This document shows positions 34,180 through 40,880 of a stretch of 40,880 nt of DNA, in pieces (position 1 is the first letter of the stretch; each line of letters starts with the position of its first letter). The position numbers were made by a program, and so were the translations under genes. Origin of the DNA: Streptomyces sp. G44 (GTDB taxonomy: Bacteria; Actinomycetota; Actinomycetes; Streptomycetales; Streptomycetaceae). The notes under the pieces were generated by a model. The model was not told the origin of the DNA, did no database searches, and saw only the letters and a program-made list of their open reading frames with translations. The DNA is taken from the NCBI RefSeq assembly GCF_016905445.1, contig NZ_JAFEXF010000049.1, positions 1 to 40,880 on the forward strand, in the 5' to 3' direction.

Positions 34180-35037
34180 TCACCCCACCACCCGCGGCAG
34201 TCCGATCGGATTGGGGAACGGCACGATGCCGGAGTTCACGATGGCGCGGGAGGCCGGGTGGAGTGCGGCGAGGAGGGCGTCCGCGGTGGGCTTGGGGAGG
34301 GGGCGCAGGAGCTGGTCCGTCAGACGGTCCGTGTCGTCCTCCACCGACTCCCGTTCCGTCACGCCCCGTTCGGTCACCCGGCCCGCCGCGTCGATCAGGC
34401 CCCGGCCGCGCAGACGGTCCGCCGCCGCGTGCCACTCGTCCTCGGTCCAGCCGCGGTCCTGCCGGATGCGGGACGCGTCCACCCGGCCGGTCGCGGCGGC
34501 CAGGGCGAGTGCCTCGCGGGCGTCCAGGCCGTGGTCGGCGAGGACCGCGATGTGGGCGTCACCACGGAACTCCCGCACGCACGTGACCAGTTGCCACAGG
34601 CGCTCCACCGGGTCCACGCGGTCCGTCAGGTCGCGGTTGGCGGCGAAGAGCGGGCGGGCCAGCGGGGGAGCCTCCTCGACCAGGGCCGTCAGCGGCCCGT
34701 TGGCCGACGTCGTCAACACCGCGATGTCCGGCACCAGTTGGCGCAGCGCGCGGGCCGCGAGGCGGGCCCGCTCCTCGACGACGCGGTCCGGCGACGCGTA
34801 CTCCCAGGCCGACGGGAGGGCACGCGCGACCATGCCCGGCGCGAAGACACCGAGCGCCGCCGAGGCGACGCCCGGCCCCACGCGGCCCATCGGCGCGGTG
34901 CGGGCGGCGAAGTACCCCATCCAGAAGCCCTTGAGGCCCACCGCCCGGCCTAGGCCGCGGCAGCGCTCCTCGAAGTAGATCACCGCGTGCAGGGGTTCGG
35001 TCCGCAGCCAGAGCGTGCGGGAACGGCTCGGGGTCAT
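34180..35037 (-). CDS. SCO6745/SalK-type helical protein
   Basis: 285 residues. Begins with RTLWLRTEPLHAVIYFEE and continues with GLKGFWMGYFAARTAPMG, the characteristic N-terminus of the SCO6745 family of actinobacteria. The second half (about 190-260) contains a helix-turn-helix-like segment (WTEDEWHAAADRLRGRGLID) and ends with the IVPFPNPIGLP motif. Biochemical role unknown; the SalK name comes from an association with lantibiotic loci that is not seen here. It lies 11 bases from the stop of the upstream chelatase gene on the same strand. Confidence 0.78.
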   Translation of the reverse strand: MTPSRSRTLWLRTEPLHAVIYFEERCRGLGRAVGLKGFWMGYFAARTAPMGRVGPGVASAALGVFAPGMVARALPSAWEYASPDRVVEERARLAARALRQLVPDIAVLTTSANGPLTALVEEAPPLARPLFAANRDLTDRVDPVERLWQLVTCVREFRGDAHIAVLADHGLDAREALALAAATGRVDASRIRQDRGWTEDEWHAAADRLRGRGLIDAAGRVTERGVTERESVEDDTDRLTDQLLRPLPKPTADALLAALHPASRAIVNSGIVPFPNPIGLPRVVG

Positions 35038-35048
35038 GGACCCACAAG

Positions 35049-35834
35049 CTAGGCCAGTGCGGGAATCCGCGCCAGAGGAGCAACAGGGCAGGTGTCCGGC
35101 GCGTACGCCTCGTCGTAGCGCCGCACGAGCAGCCGCGCCACCGCGGGCGCGGGGCCCAGCACCTCCGCCCGTACGTCGGCCTCGGCGGCGCCCCGCGCGA
35201 TGCGGTCCGGCAGGAAGCCGGGCGCGAGGACATAAGGGGCGACGGCCACCCGTCTGACCCCCGGTACGTCCCGCAGCGCGCGCACCGCGTCTTCCGTGCG
35301 CGGCAGGGAAGCGGAGGCGAACGCAGGCCGCACGGCGCACCAACCGGTGTGCCGCCACTCCCGCGCGATGTCAGCGATCACTGCGATCGCCTCCGGGTCG
35401 GAGGACCCCGCCGAGGCCAGCACGACCCCGGTCGAGGACTTGTCGGCGGGGTCGAGCCCCGCCTCGTACAACCGCTGCTCCAGAGCGGACAGGAGCAGGG
35501 GCGACGGGCCGAGGACCGCTGCCCGGCGGACGCGCAGGGACGCGGGGGCCGCGCGCAGCACCGCCGGGATGTCCGCCTTGGCGTGGAACGCCCGCGTCAG
35601 CAGGAGGGGGAGCGCCACGACGTCGCGCACGCCTTCCGCCGCGAGCCGGTCCAGCACGGCCGGCACGGAGGGGGTGTCGAAGTCGAGGAACGCCGTCTCC
35701 ACCCGGAGCCCGGGGCGCAGGGACCGCACCCGGCGCACCAGCGCGTGCACGGTCGCGGCGTGCCGCGGGTCGCGGCTGCCGTGGGCGATGACGAGGAGCA
35801 CGGGCCGGTGCGGGGTGAGGTCGGGTCGGCGCAT
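35049..35834 (-). CDS. sirohydrochlorin chelatase (CbiX/SirB-like)
   Basis: 261 residues containing two CbiX-type halves. Metal-binding histidines are in VIAHGSRDPRH (His18) and RAFHAKADIP (His84). It inserts Fe or Co into sirohydrochlorin. Because it directly follows an SsuC-type permease gene (6 bases between them) and the cysN/cysD genes are upstream, ferrochelation for siroheme, the cofactor of sulfite reductase, is the more likely role. The second half is degenerate, as usual for the long type. Confidence 0.88.
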   Translation of the reverse strand: MRRPDLTPHRPVLLVIAHGSRDPRHAATVHALVRRVRSLRPGLRVETAFLDFDTPSVPAVLDRLAAEGVRDVVALPLLLTRAFHAKADIPAVLRAAPASLRVRRAAVLGPSPLLLSALEQRLYEAGLDPADKSSTGVVLASAGSSDPEAIAVIADIAREWRHTGWCAVRPAFASASLPRTEDAVRALRDVPGVRRVAVAPYVLAPGFLPDRIARGAAEADVRAEVLGPAPAVARLLVRRYDEAYAPDTCPVAPLARIPALA

Positions 35835-35840
35835 GGCGGG

Positions 35841-36779
35841 TCAGCTCTTCACGAGGAGCCCGCGGCCGCGCAGCACGCGCCGCTCCAGCGGGCTGAAGAT
35901 GAGCAGGTCGATGGCGATGCCGACGATCAGGATGAGGAAGATCGCCAGGAAGATCATGGGCATGGAGCTGGCGTTGCGGCCGTTCTCCAGGAGCTGGCCG
36001 AGGCCCACGCCGAGCTCCGGCGAGGACGCGATGATCTCGGCGGCCATCAGCGAGCGCCAGGAGAACGCCCATCCCTGCTTGAGCCCCGCCAGATAGCCGG
36101 GCAGCGCCGCCGGGAGCACGATGTGCCAGGTGTGCCGCAGCCCCGTCGCGCCGAGCGTGCGGCCCGCGCGCAGGAACAGCGGCGGCACCTGGTCGACGCC
36201 CGACACCAGGCCGTTGGCGATGGAGGGCACCGCCCCGAGCAGGATCACCGCGTACATCATCTGGTTGTTGAGCCCCAGCCACAGCACCGCGGGCGGCACC
36301 CACGCCACCGACGGCAGCGACTGGAGTCCGGAGAGGATCGGGCCGATCGCGGCCCTGATGAACCGCACCCGGGCGACGATCAGGCCGAGCGGCGTGCCGA
36401 TCGCGAGGGCGAGCAGGAAGCCGAGCAGGCCGCGTGAGACGGATGTCCAGATGTAGTCGAGGAGCGTGCCCGCGAGCCACGCGTCGCGCACCTCGTCCCA
36501 CACCGCGGACGGCGACGGCAGCTTGCTCGGGTCGTCGACCACGTCGAAGGAGACCAGCGCCTGCCAGACCACCAGGACCAGCAGCACCGCGGTGAGCGGC
36601 GGCAGCACCTTCCGGGTCAGGACCTGGCGGACCGGCGTGCGGGCGGGCCTCGCGGTCGTCTCCAGGGCGTCGAGCCCCGCCTCCAGGCCCGCGAGGTCCT
36701 GGCCGTCCTCCTTGCCGGCCGTCGCGGAGGCCGGGCCGGCCGTCCCGCTGACCGGACCGGACGTCTCAGTGCTGGCCAT
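35841..36779 (-). CDS. SsuC/TauC-type ABC transporter permease
   Basis: 312 residues. A long, disordered N-terminal extension (about 1-50, rich in Ala, Gly and Thr) precedes six membrane helices. The ATPase-docking motif appears around GLRHTWHIVLPAALPGYLAGL. The ATG at 36777-36779 overlaps the end of the ATPase gene by 14 bases. This family imports sulfonates, taurine, nitrate or thiamine precursors; linkage to cysN/cysD suggests a sulfur source such as sulfonate or sulfate ester, though this is inferred from neighbours only. Confidence 0.88.
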   Translation of the reverse strand: MASTETSGPVSGTAGPASATAGKEDGQDLAGLEAGLDALETTARPARTPVRQVLTRKVLPPLTAVLLVLVVWQALVSFDVVDDPSKLPSPSAVWDEVRDAWLAGTLLDYIWTSVSRGLLGFLLALAIGTPLGLIVARVRFIRAAIGPILSGLQSLPSVAWVPPAVLWLGLNNQMMYAVILLGAVPSIANGLVSGVDQVPPLFLRAGRTLGATGLRHTWHIVLPAALPGYLAGLKQGWAFSWRSLMAAEIIASSPELGVGLGQLLENGRNASSMPMIFLAIFLILIVGIAIDLLIFSPLERRVLRGRGLLVKS

Positions 36780-37557
36780 GGCGGCGGATCTCCCCACGCA
36801 GTTGTTCGGTGATCTCGACGGACAGTTCCGCCACGGCGGAGTCCTCGATGCGGCGCGGGTGCTCGATGCCGACCCGCCACTCGTGCGCCACCCGGCCGGG
36901 ACGCGACGAGAGGAGCACCACGCGCTGGGCGAGGCGCACGGCCTCGCGGACGTTGTGCGTGACGAAGAGGACGGAGACGTTCGTCTCGCGCCAGATCCGG
37001 GTCAGCTCGTCGTGCAGCACGTCGCGGGTGATCGCGTCGAGCGCCGCGAACGGCTCGTCCATCAGCAGGAGCCGGCTGTCCTGCGCCAGGGCCCGCGCCA
37101 GCGCCACGCGCTGGCGCATGCCGCCGGACAGCTCGTGCACCCGCTTGCCGTACGCGCCGTGCAGCCGCACCAGTTCGAGCAGCTCCTCGGCCCGCGGGCG
37201 GCGCTCCGCCTTCGGCACGCCGCGCAGCTTCAGGGCGAGTTCGATGTTCTTGCCCGCGGTCAGCCACGGGAAGAGCGCGTGCTCCTGGAACATCAGGGCC
37301 GGGCGGCCGTCGGTCGTGATGGCGCCCGCCGAGGGCTTGTCGAGCCCGGCGACCAGATTGAGCAGCGTCGACTTCCCGCAGCCCGAGGCCCCGAGGAGGG
37401 TGACGAACTCGCCCGGCGCGACATCGAGCGTGATGTCGTCGAGGACGAGCTGTGACCCGGCGGGTCCGCCGAAGGACTTCGAGACGTGCTCGATCCTGGC
37501 GGCGTGCGTGGTCGCGGGGCTGATGTCCTCCGCGGCCGTGGCGAGGGTGGTCGCCAT
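36766..37557 (-). CDS. SsuB/TauB-type ABC transporter ATPase
   Basis: 263 residues. Walker A GASGCGKST (56-64), Q-loop Gln91 in FQEH, signature LSGGMRQR (143-150), Walker B LLLMDEPF (163-170), and H-loop FVTHN are all intact. The ATG at 37555-37557 is chosen because GGAGGTGA lies 5 bases upstream; an earlier GTG would lie inside that binding site. It powers the permease encoded next and is part of a three-gene importer. Confidence 0.93.
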   Translation of the reverse strand: MATTLATAAEDISPATTHAARIEHVSKSFGGPAGSQLVLDDITLDVAPGEFVTLLGASGCGKSTLLNLVAGLDKPSAGAITTDGRPALMFQEHALFPWLTAGKNIELALKLRGVPKAERRPRAEELLELVRLHGAYGKRVHELSGGMRQRVALARALAQDSRLLLMDEPFAALDAITRDVLHDELTRIWRETNVSVLFVTHNVREAVRLAQRVVLLSSRPGRVAHEWRVGIEHPRRIEDSAVAELSVEITEQLRGEIRRHGQH

Positions 37558-37593
37558 GGTCGTCACCTCCTGGGAACTCGACTTCTGGACGGG

Positions 37594-38697
37594 CTACTTG
37601 ACGCCGAGACCGGCGTCGTCGACCGGGGACTCGCCCGCGGCCCGCAGGACCTTGTTCAGCGGCCGGAGGTCGTAGATGCCCCGCAGGTCCGGCTTCTCCA
37701 GGAGGCCGGCCTTGACCGCGTGGTCCGCCTCCGCCTCCAGCGTGGCGGCCAGCGGGTCGTCGGTCGTCCGGATGGACTTCCACGCCGGGTCGAGCACCTC
37801 GGCGGGCAGCGCCTTGCCGGAGTCCGCCTTGAGCTGGGCGTTCGCGGCGGCCTTCGCCTTGTCCGGGTTCTTCTCGATCCAGGCGTTGGTCTTCACCGCG
37901 CCGCGCAGCACGGCCTCGACGACCTTCGGGTGCTCCTTGAGGAAGCTCTGCTTCACGATGATGTTCGTGATCACGAACTTCTTGTCCGGCCACAGGTCCG
38001 CCTCGTCGAGGAGGACCTTGCCGCCCTCGGCGACCAGCTTGGACGCGGTGGGCTCGGGCACCCACGCGCCGTCGATGGAACCGGACTTGTAGGCGTCCGG
38101 GGTGATCTTGTTGTCGGTGCGGACCACCGACACGTCACCCTTGCCGCTCTCCGCGTCGACGTCCCAGCCCCGCTCGGCGACCCAGTGGAGGAACGCCACG
38201 TCCTGCGTGTTGCCGTGCTGCGGCGTCGCGATCTTCTTGCCCTTGACGTCGTCCAGGGACTTGATCTTCTTGGGGTTCACCACGAGCTTGACACCGCCGG
38301 AGGCCGAACCGCCGATGATGCGCAGGTTCTTCCCCGCCGACTTGGTGTAGCCGTTGATGGCCGGGGAGGGGCCGATCCAGCCGATGTCGATGGAACCGGC
38401 GTTCAGCGCCTCGATCTCCGAGGGACCCGCGTTGAACTGCGAGTACGTCGCCTCCGTGCCCCCCAGCTCCTTCTGGAAGAGCCCCTCGCGGTTGCCCACC
38501 AGGGCGGTGGCGTGGGTGAGGTTCGGGAAGTAGCCGATCCGCACGCTGTCCAGGCCGTCGATCTTCTTCGCGCCCGCGGCGATCTCGGCCTTGCCCTCGT
38601 TCTCGACCGACTCGGAGCCGTAGCCGCAGGCGCCGAGCGTCAGGGCCAGCAGGGGCAGCGCCAGCAGGGCGGCGCGTCGGGTACGTGGTGCAGGCAC
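37594..38697 (-). CDS. SsuA/TauA-type substrate-binding lipoprotein
   Basis: 367 residues, GTG start with GAGGAA about nine bases upstream. The signal peptide ends with a lipobox, TLGAC (Cys24). The mature protein has the NMT1/SsuA fold: VRIGYFPNLTHATALVG at the first strand, EIEALNAGSIDIGWIGPSPAI as the ligand hinge, and VPEPTASKL. It is the extracellular receptor for the permease and ATPase encoded downstream. The family binds alkanesulfonates, taurine, aromatic sulfonates or nitrate; specificity is not readable. Confidence 0.92.
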   Translation of the reverse strand: MPAPRTRRAALLALPLLALTLGACGYGSESVENEGKAEIAAGAKKIDGLDSVRIGYFPNLTHATALVGNREGLFQKELGGTEATYSQFNAGPSEIEALNAGSIDIGWIGPSPAINGYTKSAGKNLRIIGGSASGGVKLVVNPKKIKSLDDVKGKKIATPQHGNTQDVAFLHWVAERGWDVDAESGKGDVSVVRTDNKITPDAYKSGSIDGAWVPEPTASKLVAEGGKVLLDEADLWPDKKFVITNIIVKQSFLKEHPKVVEAVLRGAVKTNAWIEKNPDKAKAAANAQLKADSGKALPAEVLDPAWKSIRTTDDPLAATLEAEADHAVKAGLLEKPDLRGIYDLRPLNKVLRAAGESPVDDAGLGVK

Positions 38698-38785
38698 GGG
38701 AGGTGTTCCTCTCGTCGGCCCGGCGCACGCCGTCAGGTCGTGGCCGGGAGGTCGGCAGGTCTTCGTCTTCGCGTACGTCGTACGG

Positions 38786-38810
38786 GGCCACCCCGCAGGA
38801 CGGGGTGGCC
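38786..38810. terminator. hairpin between cysN and the binding-protein gene
   Basis: GGCCACCCCG (38786-38795) and CGGGGTGGCC (38801-38810) form a perfect 10-bp stem with a 5-base loop. It lies in the 245-base gap between cysN and the SsuA-type gene, in their common transcript direction, and may be a terminator or an attenuator. Confidence 0.55.
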
Positions 38811-38836
38811 GTGGGCGCGCGGGCGGTGCGCGTACG

Positions 38837-38941
38837 TCAGCGCGCACATCGCGCGACCCCGCCCTGCCCGCTTCCGAGGGCGCCGCTGCCGATGCGGCCG
38901 CCCTCCTTCGCGAAGGTCGAGAACATGTCGAGGCGGGCCAT
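38837..38941 (-). CDS. possible 34-residue peptide coupled to cysN
   Basis: An ATG one base after the cysN TGA (TGACATG) opens a 34-codon frame: MARLDMFSTFAKEGGRIG, then a Gly/Ser-rich part and an end with a single Cys (VARCAR). Start placement suggests translational coupling to cysN. No domain is recognisable and chance is possible, since short open frames are common at this GC. A cysteine codon three codons from the end is mildly suggestive of the leader peptides found near actinobacterial sulfur genes, but the sequence does not match the forms I remember. Confidence 0.3.
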   Translation of the reverse strand: MARLDMFSTFAKEGGRIGSGALGSGQGGVARCAR

Positions 38942-38942
38942 G

Positions 38943-40292
38943 TCAGAAGTCCCAGCCCTCGTCGTCGGCCGGGACGGTCTCCTCGGCGGCGGTGGCGAAC
39001 GCCTCGCCCGCCATGCCCGCCGCGAGCGTCGTGCCGTCCGCCGGGTCGATCAGGAGGAACGACCCGGTGCGCCGCGAGTCGGCGTAGGAGTCCAGCGCGA
39101 GCGGTTCGGCGGTACGGACCTTCACGCGCCCGATGTCGTTGGCGACGAGCCGGCCGGGCTCCGGGTGCTGGGACAGGTCGTCCAGGGTCAGCCGCGAGGG
39201 GATCTCCTTGACGATCGCCTTGACCGTGCGGGTGGTGTGCTTGAGCAGCACCCGCTGGCCGACGTTCAGCGGCGTGTCGGCGACATGGCAGACCGTCGCC
39301 TCGATGTCCTGCGAGGTCGGCGGGGTGTCCCCGCTCGGCACGATCAGGTCGCCGCGTGAGATGTCGATGTCGTCCTCCAGGAGCAGGGTGATGGACTGCG
39401 GCGTCCAGGCCACGTCCACCGCCTTGCCCAGCAGGTCGATCCCGGCGATCTTCGAGGTGCGGCCCGAGGGCAGGACGGTGACCGGCTCGCCGACGCGGAA
39501 GGTGCCGGCGGCGATCTGGCCCGCGTAGCCGCGGTAGTCGGGGTGCTCGGCGGTCTGCGGGCGGATCACGTACTGCACGGGCAGCCGCGCGTGGCACGAG
39601 GTCAGGTCGTGGCTGACCGGGACCGTCTCCAGGTGCTCCAGGACGGTGGGGCCGCCGTACCAGTCCATGTGCGCGGACGGCTCGACGACATTGTCGCCGG
39701 CCAGCGCGGAGATCGGGATCGCGGTGATCTCCGGGACGCCCAACTCGCCCGCGTACGCGGTGAATTCCTCGGCGATCTCGGCGAAGACCCGCTCCTCGTA
39801 CGCGACGAGGTCCATCTTGTTGACGGCGAGGACGACGTGCGGCACGCGCAGCAGGGCGGCGACCGCGGCGTGGCGGCGGGTCTGCTCGATGACGCCGTTG
39901 CGGGCGTCGACCAGGACCACGGCGAGGTCGGCCGTGGACGCGCCGGTGACCATGTTCCGGGTGTACTGCACGTGCCCTGGGGTGTCGGCGAGGATGAACC
40001 GGCGCCGGGCGGTGGCGAAGTAGCGGTAGGCCACGTCGATGGTGATGCCCTGCTCGCGCTCGGCGCGCAGGCCGTCGGTGAGCAGCGCCAGGTCGGGGGC
40101 GTCGGCGCCGCGGCTGGCGGACACGCGCTCGACGGCCTCCAGCTGGTCGGTGAGGACCGACTTGGAGTCGTGCAGGAGGCGGCCCACCAGGGTGGACTTG
40201 CCGTCGTCGACGGACCCGGCGGTCGCGAAGCGCAGCAGCGTGGTGGCCGACAGGTCACCCAACTGCTGTGTGGTGGCGGTGGTGTTGCTCAT
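38943..40292 (-). CDS. cysN: sulfate adenylyltransferase subunit 1 (GTPase) CysN
   Basis: 449 residues, the GTPase subunit of ATP sulfurylase, which with CysD makes adenosine 5'-phosphosulfate from sulfate and ATP. The G-domain motifs are clear: GSVDDGKST (P loop), ITIDVAYRYF (switch I), DTPGH and NKMD. The EF-Tu-like domains 2 and 3 follow. There is no fused APS kinase domain (length agrees with CysN alone). The ATG lies 2 bases from the cysD stop, indicating coupling. The tail after about residue 430 is an acidic extension. Confidence 0.96.
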   Translation of the reverse strand: MSNTTATTQQLGDLSATTLLRFATAGSVDDGKSTLVGRLLHDSKSVLTDQLEAVERVSASRGADAPDLALLTDGLRAEREQGITIDVAYRYFATARRRFILADTPGHVQYTRNMVTGASTADLAVVLVDARNGVIEQTRRHAAVAALLRVPHVVLAVNKMDLVAYEERVFAEIAEEFTAYAGELGVPEITAIPISALAGDNVVEPSAHMDWYGGPTVLEHLETVPVSHDLTSCHARLPVQYVIRPQTAEHPDYRGYAGQIAAGTFRVGEPVTVLPSGRTSKIAGIDLLGKAVDVAWTPQSITLLLEDDIDISRGDLIVPSGDTPPTSQDIEATVCHVADTPLNVGQRVLLKHTTRTVKAIVKEIPSRLTLDDLSQHPEPGRLVANDIGRVKVRTAEPLALDSYADSRRTGSFLLIDPADGTTLAAGMAGEAFATAAEETVPADDEGWDF

Positions 40293-40294
40293 GG

Positions 40295-40880
40295 TTAGAA
40301 GTACCCCTCGCGCTTGCGGTCTTCCATCGCGGCCTCGGAGAGCTTGTCGTCGGCCCGGGTCGCGCCGCGCTCGGTCAGGCGGGAGGCGGCGATCTCGGCG
40401 ATGACGGCGTCCAGCGTGGTGGCGTCCGAGTCGACGGCGCCGGTGCAGGACATGTCGCCCACCGTGCGGTAGCGGATGAGGCGCTTCTCGACGCTCTCGC
40501 CGTCCTTGGGGCCGCCCCACTCGCCCGCGGTCAGCCACATCCCCGAGCGCTTGAACACCTCCCGCTCGTGCGCGAAGTAGATCTGCGGCAGCTCGATGTC
40601 CTCGCGGGCGATGTACTGCCACACGTCCAGCTCGGTCCAGTTGGACAGCGGGAAGACACGGACGTGCTCGCCCGGGGCGTGGCGGCCGTTGTAGAGCTGC
40701 CACAGCTCGGGGCGCTGGCGGCGCGGGTCCCACTGCGAGAACTCGTCGCGCAACGAGAACACCCGCTCCTTGGCGCGCGCCTTCTCCTCGTCGCGGCGCC
40801 CGCCGCCGAAGACCGCGTCGAACCTCTCGCTCTGGATCTTCTCCGTGAGCGGCACGGTCTGGAGCGGGTTGCGGGTCCCG
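40295..40880 (-). CDS. cysD: sulfate adenylyltransferase subunit 2 CysD (N-terminus cut by window edge)
   Basis: The C-terminal 194 or so residues of CysD, open to the window end; the N-terminal part with the PP-loop lies outside. Recognisable segments are RNPLQTVPLTEKIQSERFDA, GGGRRDEEKARAKERVFSLR, FPLSNWTELDVWQYI, and DMSCTGAV near the C-terminus. It forms the heterodimer with CysN. The stop is TAA, rare in this genome. The gene order cysD-cysN is standard; further cysteine genes would be expected beyond the window. Confidence 0.95.
   Translation of the reverse strand, partial: GTRNPLQTVPLTEKIQSERFDAVFGGGRRDEEKARAKERVFSLRDEFSQWDPRRQRPELWQLYNGRHAPGEHVRVFPLSNWTELDVWQYIAREDIELPQIYFAHEREVFKRSGMWLTAGEWGGPKDGESVEKRLIRYRTVGDMSCTGAVDSDATTLDAVIAEIAASRLTERGATRADDKLSEAAMEDRKREGYF

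Noticed and set aside
37486..39087. Plus-strand open frame of 533 codons opposite the SsuA-type gene
   Set aside because: Complement shadow; the minus-strand lipoprotein has a signal peptide, lipobox and family motifs.

Overview
The window is high-GC actinobacterial DNA, almost certainly a Streptomyces chromosome. The signs are a very strong G/C bias at third codon positions, frequent GTG and one TTG start, purine-rich ribosome binding sites, and family-level matches to typical Streptomyces genes (SAV2148-type HEPN protein, SCO6745-type protein, OleD-type macrolide glycosyltransferase, actinobacterial CysN/CysD). No rRNA, tRNA, CRISPR array, insertion sequence or prophage was recognised. All assignments were made by reading the sequence and recalling family motifs; no database search was possible.

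Layout. 1-243 is an extremely G-rich edge with a possible C-terminal gene fragment. 272-2380 (minus) is glgX, with a rare TTA leucine codon at position 11. 2538-4737 (plus) holds two adjacent exported proteins that together look like a copper amine oxidase split into an N-domain gene and a catalytic-domain gene. 4842-6900 (plus) holds a HEPN-domain protein and a DEDDh exonuclease. 6905-7768 (minus) is an APH-type kinase.

The most interesting region is 7900-22998, a compact NRPS/PKS-free biosynthetic cluster organised around a divergent promoter region (13025-13267). The minus arm encodes type I-beta DAHP synthase, an EhpF-like adenylating enzyme, isochorismate synthase and, beyond a strong hairpin, an ATP-grasp ligase. 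The plus arm encodes a cyclase/kynurenine-formamidase-fold hydrolase, an ALDH-fold acyl reductase lacking the usual glutamate, an all-alpha protein with faint TDO/IDO/PrnB resemblance, a Bcr/CflA exporter, a ferredoxin-reductase-type flavoprotein, a HisC-like aminotransferase, a second MFS exporter and a zinc alcohol dehydrogenase. The inferred logic is extra flux into chorismate, conversion to isochorismate, activation and reduction of a carboxylate, amination, ATP-dependent amide formation and export. I cannot name the product and recognise no known cluster with this gene set.

23203-26260 (plus) is a CUT1 sugar ABC operon (permease, permease, binding lipoprotein). 26292-29253 holds an ABC-2/YhgE-like membrane protein and a divergent MarR regulator with three evenly spaced palindromic sites between them, then an OleD-like glycosyltransferase whose promoter carries a perfect 19-bp inverted repeat. 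29453-32031 holds a CDP-alcohol phosphatidyltransferase and a secreted subtilase, separated by a perfect 20-bp hairpin. 32105-35037 holds small housekeeping or accessory genes, including a decayed DsbA-like gene (frameshift plus apparent internal deletion). 35049-40880 (minus) is the sulfate assimilation region: cysD (cut by the window edge), cysN, a possible 34-residue peptide, an SsuA/B/C-type ABC transporter and a sirohydrochlorin chelatase that would supply siroheme for sulfite reductase.
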